A stretch of DNA of 64,000 bases. It comes from Owenia fusiformis (taxonomy: Eukaryota > Annelida > Polychaeta > Sabellida > Oweniidae). The position numbers and the translations under genes are program-made. The stretch is taken from positions 59,010,270 through 59,074,269 of the forward strand of contig CAIIXF020000001.1 in the NCBI GenBank assembly GCA_903813345.2, in the 5' to 3' direction. Positions 49,701 to 64,000 of this stretch are shown here, one piece after another. How positions within the stretch are numbered: position 1 is the stretch's first letter; every line of letters starts with the position of its first letter. The notes under the pieces are model-generated. The model worked only from the letters and a program-made list of their open reading frames with translations. It did not search any database and was not told the DNA's origin.

Positions 49701-52700
49701 AAAGTGAGAGGGGGGGGGGGCAAATTTAGCGCCCAAATTTTGGAAATTTAAGGCCTTTTTTGATATTTTGGCCCAAAAAAGGCCTAAAATGCCAAATTAT
49801 CCCCAAAAAGGCCCATTTTTATGAGGTTCTACAAATTGTTTTGGGCCCACAAAAGGGGGGGACCCTCCCCCTGGATCCTCCAGTGAGTTTTCGAATACAG
49901 TATATAAGTATGATTTCACTTTTGACTTAGTAATTTTCCTTCTAGCTATTGAAATTTACATAGAATTATGATCAATATATTTATAGGTAATCAATTTGGT
50001 GTTGTACTGGAGTATAATAAGTCATTATCTGTAAACCAATCAGATGGCAGAGATCTATTTATTATCATTTTATGCATTGCGAAAACAGTCTATGATTGCA
50101 TACCTTCTCTGTTGGAACAGTATAACTGCCATCATTCACATTAATAGATGTGTGAGTATTCTTGAACGCCTTATACACCAGCTGGAGAAAATAAATTAAA
50201 AAGACATAAACATGAAAAAATGTCACCACCTAGTTGCTCACTATATTATTGTAGATGATTTTGAAAAATGGTCAATTTGAAGCAAGTTGAAAAAAGACCT
50301 TTTTGACCTTCAGAATGTCATTGAAGGTCAAATCTATAGTCAGATTTGAACTTCTGAGAACTTGTAGATGATTTTGAAAAAATTGATCAATTTGAAGCAA
50401 GTTGAAAAAAGACATTTTTGACCTTTTTTTGACTTTGAGAAGGTCAATGAAGGTCAAATCTCAATTCTAAAGTCAGATTTGAACTCCTGATAACTTGTAG
50501 ATGATTTTGAAAAAAAGTTTGGTCAATTTGATTGAAAAAATTTGGTCAATTTAAAAAGACTTGTTTTGCCTTTTTATGGCCTTGAGAAGGTCAATGAAGG
50601 TAAAAAAATTTGGACAATTTGATGCAAGTTGAAAAAATACCTTTTTAACCTTGAGAAGGTCAATGAAGGCCAAATATCAAATCTAAAGTCAGATTTAAAC
50701 TTCTGATAACTTGTAAATGATTTTGAAAAAAGAATTTGGTCAATTTGATTGAAAAAAAATTTGGTCAATTTGAAGAAAGATAAAAAAAGATCTTTTTGAG
50801 CTTTTTATGACCTCGAGAAGGTCAATGAAGGTCAAATTTCAAATCTTTAGTCAGATTTGAATTTCTGATAAGTTGTAGATGATTTCGAAATAATTTGAAG
50901 CGAGTTGAAAAAATACCTTTTTGACCTTTATTGACCTTGAAAAGATCATTGAAGGTCAGATCTTGAATAAAAAGTCAGGTTTGAACTTCTGAAAACTTGT
51001 AGATGATTTTGAAAAAAAGTGAAGTCAGTCTAAACAGGATTTGTTAAGTTATTGGAAGTTTTGTTACATTACAATTTGTTATAGACACCAACCCCCACCC
51101 ACCGATCACCAACCATCAACCGCCGTCAAGACAAAACGGAGACCATAACAATATGTCACCACTTTTTGGTGGTGACATAAAAAACTGTGAAATGGTATAT
51201 GTGATGAGTGATAATGAATGTGTATGCAAATGTCTATATTTCATTAAATTTGATGGTACGCTGCTTGATGGTAAGCTGCTTCTTCTATTCTATCTAACTG
51301 AACATTACATCTACAGGAAAAAGGTAAGATTGCATTGCACAAAACTGCTACCATGATGACCATTCAAACAAATGGGATTAAAAAGCCCTTCTTATTTATT
51401 GTCAAAATCTATTTCAATTAATTTTAATTTGAAAAATAGCTCTAAAATCACCCAATTGAGCATCAATCATGAACTCCAAATTCAGAAAATTGAACAAAGC
51501 AAAGGCCACTCTTGTTCAGTACATACCCGACTAAAGAGCAGAGTTTTTCCAGAATCACACAATCCGACAAGTAGAAGTCCTCTTCTCGTATTACGTCCAC
51601 CGCGTAATATTGCAAGGAGAACTAAAAAAAGCATTAATTGTCAGAAAATACATTGTTTATGTTTGCTTGCTAAGATTAGTAACATAGGCCCAGGGAAAAG
51701 TATTGGCAACCTGAATCTAAAAAAAGGTTGATAACCCCAACTGAGGCCACTTTTTAACATTATTTCAAACAATATTTATTCATTATTTGCAAAAAAGCAA
51801 TGGAAAGTTGATAAAAAATTGATAGTTTTCAATTCTTATCTATGAATGAAACTCAGTCAAGTGCATTGTGATATAAAGTGAATAAAGCTGTCTTGGAGTA
51901 AGTATTTCTGAAAATCTGCATTTGTGTAACAAAATAACCATTTTAAACAAGTGATTTGATTGGTTTCTGCCAAACGCTGTAAGTGACACATTTTCAAGAA
52001 GATTCTGGACTGATCTGATTATTCAGCCTTTGCCACCCAAATATAATCTGCCTAGTAATCGTGATGGCCCAGACAGAAATACTGAATGCAGCCATTTGTT
52101 TATGTTCATTTGGAAATCTCAGGATGATTCGTTATTCTTTAACACCTCCATTTTTATTTTTTATAGATTATCTCCACCTCGACCAAAAAAACAGTCTTGA
52201 TTAGTATAGAGGCACTTGAGTATTTCATTATTTTTAAACCAGATTATTATACGCGTGTAAAGGCTGTTTATCAGAATCAGTCAGCAGCCTTTGACATAGT
52301 TAATCTGGAGAGATTTGGTTTACTCGAGTCTCTAGCCAATTCTTGGCAGAAGTAATTCACCATCTGGAACACCGTGAACTATTGTAAAATTTCTGGCTGG
52401 GGTTCAATAAATTTAAAGGGGTATTCCTTGCCAGACCATCTCTCTCCTAATATGGTAGCTATAACCATATAGATACTTTGCAAGTTTATCAAAAAACAGA
52501 AAAATGTTTTGAAATGGTCAATATTGATCACTTAAATATGTAGTGCTCAATTCCAGTAGGCTGCCATCTTTTAAAATTACTTAGGAAGTGATGTCATTGA
52601 CTCTCAACTTTGCATATAACATTAGGTAAGGAGCTATTAGAATTACTAAACCAGCTGAATATTTTTTTTTCAATTTGGTCTTTGATTAAAATCCTTTTGA

Positions 52701-53947
52701 TGATCTCTTCTTTAGTTCTAAGTTGACAACTCCTTAAAATATTTTTACTCAGAAGATAAGGGCTTCTTGTTTAGAAGTGATTTTGTACTTCTTTCCTATA
52801 CTGTAATAGACAAGGATATAACAGGTGAGAGTCGATGACATCACTTCCTGAAAGAAATCTGAAAAGATGGCAGCTTACTGGGAATGAGTGCTACATTTTT
52901 AAATGATCAATATTGACCATATGAAAACATTTTCCCATGTTTTTCTAAATATGTAAAGTATATATATGATTGTAGCTACCATATCAAGAGAGAAATAGTC
53001 TGGCAAGGAATGTTCCTTTAAGGTGACATTAAAGATAATCAAAAGTACAAAAAGTACAAAAACATGGAAGCCATATTTTTTTGATAAAGTCAGAAGATTT
53101 TGTGTAATATTTTCCTTCTATGTGAATGCATTTCTTGACAAAAGAGACACATAAAAGAAAACATTTCATAGAGGTGCACAGATTCCACAGCTAGCATGAA
53201 GAGCGTGAAGTAAGGCTATTTTTGAAAGTTTCAAGGAGTAGCCTTGCACACTCAGTGGCCATATAACATGGTAAGATTTGGTGATTCGATTGAATACCAG
53301 TAGATCTTAGGAGAACTCGTACCAAGATGGCAAGTTTTTGAAAAAAATTCAGCCGGGCTTGTCAACCCATTTTTTTAATTCAGCTTGCCAATTCTTTTCC
53401 CTGGGCCTATGCATGGCTGTCAACTAAAGGGGGTAGGTGTGAATAATTTTGAACCTAATGCGATAAATACACGTATTTCGGACCAAATGTGTGACATGAA
53501 AAACCTAACAGAATGCGTTTGCTTTTTTTTCACCGTTTGTATTTTTACCATATCGGCATTTCATAAAAAACGATTTCTAAAATATAAACATAATGTGTAA
53601 TTTGCGTGATATTTGATCATAAACACCAAATTGATGCATGAATTTTATTTTTCCAGCAAATGCGTGACAATCACGCCTAATGCGTGAGGGTTGACAGGGC
53701 TCCTATGATATACTAAGATTTTTTATTTTTACAAATCCAATGATGAAATTATTTCAATTCGACATATGTTCATTTCATTGCTTGACAAAACAGTGCTGCT
53801 TTGCAATTCATCATTTTTATACTTACTAATGGTGAATATGACAACTGCTACGCCGACTAATACACCTATTACAGTCGGATCATTTCTATTTATACCGTCT
53901 TTTACAAAATTAATAGGATCATTTGAGAAGTTTTCGAACGTGGCCAT
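46758..53947 (-). CDS. SRPRB: SRPRB, SRP receptor beta subunit, 7 exons
   Basis: Exons on the minus strand are 53947-53827, 51621-51527, 50181-50104, 48718-48636, 48130-48071, 47768-47637 and 46968-46758. All are GT-AG and in phase, giving 259 aa. An N-terminal membrane segment runs from about residue 28 to 46 (GVLVGVAVVIFTIILLAIL, split by intron 1). The GTPase domain has G1 GLCDSGKT (60-67), a TSI switch (83-85), G3 DVPGHE (106-111) and G4 NKQD (169-172). The C-terminus has GKKNKEFEFSDLKGLKVEF and the G5-like ECSCKG. The protein anchors the SRP receptor alpha subunit to the ER membrane for co-translational targeting. The start has a strong context (CCACCATGG). It diverges from SDHA across 240 bp and converges with HDDC2. 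All expected G motifs are present, so it looks functional. Confidence 0.97.
48980..49480. repeat. Diverged tandem repeat in SRPRB intron 3
   Basis: Three imperfect units each contain CAAAAGTGAATT, AAAATGG(C/T), CCATTTT or CCACTTT, and GAGCTTTTGAACCAGGAG. A short (GACG)n/(GACA)n microsatellite follows at 49565-49592. Confidence 0.6.
49686..49885. mobile_element. MITE with CACTGGCGGATCCAG ends
   Basis: The left end CACTGGCGGATCCAG is inverted at the right as CTGGATCCTCCAGTG. Inside is a G-run at the left and CCCTCCCC at the right. It is 200 bp and non-coding, lying in SRPRB intron 3. The family differs from the 5951 poly-G MITE despite a similar look. Confidence 0.8.
50251..51015. repeat. Tandem array, 115-130 bp unit, in SRPRB intron 2
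   Basis: GTAGATGATTTTGAAAAA recurs near 50251, 50364, 50497, 50710, 50873 and 50998. Each is followed by TTTGAAGCAAGTTGAAAAA, GACCTT, TCAATGAAGGTCAAAT and CAGATTTGAACTTCTGA blocks. Units are irregular, with internal losses. Related sequence in reverse lies in the SDHA intron near 58905-59075. Confidence 0.85.
51153..51178. repeat. Perfect hairpin ATGTCACCAC/GTGGTGACAT
   Basis: Ten-base perfect arms around TTTTTG. The same TGTCACCACC occurs at 50221-50230, on the other side of the tandem array, so the array and hairpin may be parts of one mobile unit. Confidence 0.5.
52315..52415 (-). repeat. Dispersed repeat shared with HDDC2 intron 1
   Basis: TACTCGAGTCTCTAGCCAAT and CCATCTGGAACACCGTGAAC match, in reverse, the segment at about 34690-34800. 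It abuts the TTAA foldback at 52413. Confidence 0.7.
52413..53021. mobile_element. TTAA-flanked foldback MITE in SRPRB intron 1
   Basis: TTAAAGGGGTATTCCTTGCC at the left pairs with GGCAAGGAATGTTCCTTTAA at the right. Further paired blocks are TGATGTCATTGACTCTCA near 52591 and GAGAGTCGATGACATCA near 52827, and ATCTTTTAAAA against AAAGATGGCAGC. TTAA is at both ends, as in piggyBac- or Kolobok-type insertions; which of these is not decided. It is 609 bp and non-coding. Confidence 0.8.
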
Positions 53948-54187
53948 GGTGGACCCGGAAGTATTTTTTACCTCTAGTTTGAAGAGCTCTGGAATATGTT
54001 AGCAATATCAAATGCAATATAGGAATTGAAAATTTTGATATAATGCATTTAAATTACACAATTTTACCTTATATTACGCGACATCTAGATCGATATCAGC
54101 GCTAGAAACAGCTTAACTTCAAGGATTCAGAGAAGGTTACAAAACCAATTCCTATCGCGCATGCGCACTACCAAGGTCAAGAGAATC
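53948..54187. promoter_or_regulatory. Divergent SRPRB-SDHA promoter
   Basis: The two start codons are 240 bp apart and point away from each other. A CCGGAAGT ETS-type site lies at 53955-53962. A perfect NRF-1 site, CGCGCATGCGCA, lies at 54156-54167. CCAAGGTCA, close to the ERR half-site TNAAGGTCA, lies at 54171-54179. There is no obvious TATA box. NRF-1 and ERR factors drive many nuclear genes for mitochondrial proteins, which suits SDHA. Confidence 0.7.
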
Positions 54188-60873
<6,686 letters not shown>

Positions 60874-61780
60874 GTGAGTACAGCTTGATCCATATCTTGT
60901 ATTTCTCTCATAATCCAAAGAATGAAATGGATTGGTAGGAGGTGGATTGATTTGCTCTTTGATAAGGTTGATGTTTCAGATTCAAAAAACTTTGTTTTCA
61001 CTTTTTTCACTGAGTCACATTTGTTTCATTCAAAGCATAGGTTTATGGAAAACTGCAAATGCCAGCCTATTAGTCACTGGCATGTAGCGATTATAGCGGT
61101 CCTGTCTTGGCTTATTGAATTGTTACGAAGTTACGTATGCGGTGCGGAAGTTAGAGAGCAAATGACCATCATTTCAATGTAATAGTTTATGCAGGAAAAT
61201 TGAGATTAGGCCATTGGAGTATTTGTTTCATGCATTTGTAAAACGTAACCCACTCATAGGTCATACTTATCGTTAAACCAATAACTCAAATATATGCCCT
61301 TGTACACCGATCACCTGTTGAAATTAATACAGGCCGATTTCAACAAATGTAAACGGCGATATATTTAAAATCGTATTCAAGCATGACCACGTCCCAACTT
61401 CTTTTGTTTTCTTTACAACTAAGCTATGACTGCAGTCTATTCAGTGTTGCGTATCGAACCTTGTTTATTATAAAAATAGTGCAACAACAAGCAGAATTCA
61501 CACATTTACCTTATACTTATTCTCAACTGAAGACATTGAATTTATCTCTTAGGTTTTACATTATAAATATCTTAACATGCAGAATACGAAAATAGAGGCT
61601 TAGGCCCAACTTTGTATGAATTTTATGAGAATAATCTGATTTTAGAGAAATGAAAAGAAAAATGTCCACACACTACACAAAATATTTATGGTTCCCCGGG
61701 AATACGTATGTGCTGCTTGTATATTAGAATCGTATTCCAGTTACAGAAAGAAGTACATATCATGCTAAACTATATACAAC
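60874..61780. other. SDHA intron 5, unassigned part
   Basis: No exon recognised. Open frames here show no family similarity. Confidence 0.4.
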
Positions 61781-61781
61781 A

Positions 61782-61915
61782 GTTATGCACTTGGAGGTTT
61801 TGGATACAGGGAATATCCCGAGGGATACATAATATGTCTTCCCTTGGTCCCTCGGGAAGAAATATTGTATATCTCTCGGGATATTCCCTGTATCCAAAAC
61901 CTCCAATTGCATAAC
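61782..61915. repeat. Palindromic repeat with GGAGGTTTTGGATAC arms
   Basis: GTTATGCACTTGGAGGTTTT and AAAACCTCCAATTGCATAAC are near-exact inverses. The arms go on through GGATACAGGGAATATCCCGA. Diverged relatives (GGGAGGTTTTGGATATGGGG) lie at 47140-47410 downstream of exon 6 of SRPRB. Confidence 0.75.
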
Positions 61916-62270
61916 CCCTATATATTGGCCAAGGGATAATCCCAATATCCTGACTATAGGATAATATGTTTATCCCATACCAATCTTGGTCATCTGGTTC
62001 ACATTGTTAAATCGTGGAAATATTTTAGAATATTCATGTCCAGTTTTGTTTTCTTGACCGTGGGCGGATTTTCATGTTCTCTCAAATAATCCCATATTTA
62101 TTTTCTCGAATTTTTTATTGAGCGGGACGTAAAGCTTTATCCCATGGTTGCAAGGAGGATATAGATCGAATATCACATGATGATATATTTGATATGTGGA
62201 TCAAGATATCATATTTTAGCAAACAATTTACAAACCATCGAATATCACTTTTAAACTATCGAATATCACA

Positions 62271-62685
62271 TCTTAAATAGAGGATATCCTATGATTTATG
62301 AGTGATATGATTTTTATTCACGAATGGATATGATATCTGCACGAGTGAGCGTAGCGAGAGATTAAAATCATATCACGAGTAAATCATAGGATGTTCTTTA
62401 TATTCCATAGTTAAATTCATCATCAGAATCTTCGGGAATTAAATGATCTAAAACGAATTTTCCAAACGATACGGCGATATTGACACTTAGCCTCGTTTTG
62501 AGTCTGAAGTAGCAAAAAATCCATAAACCATGGCATACGGCGCCGCATGTCATGGCTAAAACACCGTATGCTATGGTTAAGTGAAAATTTGCCAAAAATA
62601 TCAGATTTTACCACTGATTTCAAAAATACCGTTTTTATTTTGACATGTTATCCTATGGATATCATGCTAACTATGGAATAATATA
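62271..62685 (+). repeat. Dispersed palindromic repeat, copy B
   Basis: Same order of blocks as copy A at 37785-38170: AGGATATCCTATGATTTATG, TTTTCCAAACGAT, CCTCGTTTTGAGTCTGAAG, ATGTTATCCTATG and CTATGGAATAATATA. Copy B has an extra CCATGGCATACGGCGCCGCA stretch with a partial inverse near 62563. Confidence 0.75.
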
Positions 62686-62689
62686 GGAA

Positions 62690-62850
62690 TATCCTATGGC
62701 TCTGAAAAAATATCACTTATATCTGGGAATACTCCAAGCTTATATCCATGAGTGGATATTGATATCTTCGCGAGTGAGCGCAGCGAATGAGTGAAGATAC
62801 TGATATCCATGAGTGGATATAAGTGATATTTTTGAAAAACTATAGGATTG
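62690..62850. repeat. Palindrome with ATATCACTTATATC arms
   Basis: AAAATATCACTTATATC and GATATAAGTGATATTTTT pair. TATCCATGAGTGGATAT occurs twice inside, around GCGAGTGAGCGCAGCG. It lies directly after copy B and has a similar style. Confidence 0.65.
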
Positions 62851-63049
62851 TCCGTTTCATCCCATTGGGAATTATTATCCAGCGAACATTGAATAGTCAG
62901 ATAAATTGCAATGGAAATTCCATTTCGTCTGACATTTTGATTGCGATAATTCAACGAACGTCATATACGTGACGTACCAGAGTGGTTTGTATTTAATGCG
63001 AACGCCGTAAAAACAGGATCCCAAAAAATAAAAATATATAATAAATATA

Positions 63050-64000
63050 TAATTCAATTCAATTCAATTTATTTCATATTTCTTATATAACATACACTAT
63101 AAAAACAAGCCGCTATATGTTGCGGTCTAACAGAAATCATTAAAATGACATCTAGACTACATATAAAAGAAAACACTTATATTATGTAGGTATATAAAAA
63201 TGGTATTAACAATTAATCTAAGGATGTACAATGTAAAAATGTTACAAAAATCAGGTATCAGTATAAAATCAACAGTATAGTATGATATTGGTATTATACA
63301 TTATCGATAGATGAGTAGTTTTTTATATGAAGATTTGAAAATATTTAGAGTGGAGCATTTTTTAATATCATGTGGTAGAGCATTCCAAAGATTAGGACCT
63401 AGATAGCGAAGGGAAAGTTTAGAGCATTTAGGGATATGAAAATAATGCAATTGTCTTGTGTAATGATGATGAATATTAATGTTGATATCAAACAAGTCTT
63501 GAAATAGATTTTTTGGAAGACTGGGGTGCTTATTAAAGATTTTGTACATGAACTGACCAGTACAATATCTGTTGACATCAAAAATATTTAATATGTTAAG
63601 ATCTTCAAATAAGGGAGCGGGGTGAGAAAGTCTATCCTTATTTAAAGCTAGCCTTAAGAATTGTTTCTGCAGTTTATGTAGACGATCATAAAATGATTTA
63701 AATGTGTTACCCCAGATTATGTTGCAATAATTTAATTGAGAGTGTATCAATGAGTAGTAAATTGTTTTGAAACTGTCTATTTGAAGTAGATGTTTAATGT
63801 GATAAAGAGAACCAATGACGCGAGAAATCTTTGTTTCAATAGATTTTTTGTGCTCTTTAAATTTCAAGTTTTTATCAATAATAATTCCAAGAAAGTCCAT
63901 TTTATCCCGGAAATTTATGTTCTCATTGCGTATTTTGAGATTCAGATTTGTTTGATTTTTTTTGGGGTCCAAATAGAATAGCATTGGTTTTGCCAATATT
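63050..64000 (-). mobile_element. Non-LTR retrotransposon (LINE), 3' part
   Basis: A minus-strand frame is open for at least 231 codons from the window edge to a stop at 63301. It shows the region after the reverse transcriptase catalytic core: DFLGIIIDKNLKFKEH, SLIHSQLNYCNIIWGNTF, LHKLQKQFLRLALN and LGPNLWNALPHDIK. These are typical of CR1/Rex-like LINEs, but the clade is not certain. The catalytic YxDD would lie beyond 64000. A 3' UTR of about 240 bp ends in a (TTGAA)n pentamer run at 63050-63071 (minus strand), a common kind of LINE tail. The frame has no internal stop in view, so the copy may be young. It probably sits in SDHA intron 5, opposite to the gene. Confidence 0.8.

Noticed and set aside
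60874-63050. Search for SDHA exon 6 (GYGRTYFSC...)
   Set aside because: No matching reading found in any frame up to the LINE, so the rest of the gene is placed beyond the window.

Overview
The window is nuclear DNA from an invertebrate animal. The genes are bilaterian-type protein genes split by GT-AG introns of 0.4 to 7.4 kb, the sequence is AT-rich by eye, and the spaces between exons are crowded with short palindromic (foldback) repeats. A marine deuterostome or lophotrochozoan fits. I cannot fix the species, and no ribosomal RNA or other marker is present. I found no tRNA or rRNA gene, CRISPR array, retrovirus-like element or bacterial-type feature.

Five genes were reconstructed exon by exon, with every splice phase checked. 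From left to right they are: (1) a C2orf50/CIMIP5-like ciliary microtubule inner protein, minus strand, 629-1977, 157 aa; (2) a HEY transcription factor, plus strand, 26773-31771, 328 aa, with Gly in the basic region, Orange domain and YRPW tail; (3) HDDC2, a 5'-deoxynucleotidase of the HD family, plus strand, 33590-44613, 217 aa, with a 7.4 kb last intron; (4) SRPRB, the beta subunit of the signal recognition particle receptor, minus strand, 46758-53947, 259 aa; (5) the first five coding exons of SDHA, the mitochondrial succinate dehydrogenase flavoprotein, plus strand, from 54188, continuing past the right edge. HEY and HDDC2 are head-to-tail neighbours, HDDC2 and SRPRB converge, and SRPRB and SDHA diverge from a shared promoter of 240 bp.

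The non-coding part has three blocks. Between CIMIP5 and HEY (about 25 kb) lies a 3.46 kb foldback element at 8878-12340. Its arms are tandem units carrying an AAGATGGCCACC motif, and a promoter-like 365 bp insert sits inside it. To its right are a minisatellite, several small inverted-repeat elements and a stretch dense in GATC. The last 3 kb before HEY, together with its introns, hold an unusual number of RBPJ/Su(H)-type sites and CACGTG E-boxes, as expected of a Notch target that regulates itself. The introns of HDDC2, SRPRB and SDHA contain TA- and TTAA-flanked foldbacks, poly-G MITEs, a 115-130 bp tandem array and dispersed repeats shared between genes. The right end holds palindromic repeats and the 3' part of a non-LTR retrotransposon.

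The most useful leads are the RBPJ-site cluster at HEY, the HEY-HDDC2 linkage (also present on human 6q22), the NRF-1 and ERR-like sites just before SDHA, a promoter-bearing non-autonomous element with 10-11 bp target duplications, and one repeat family lying next to the starts of two housekeeping genes.
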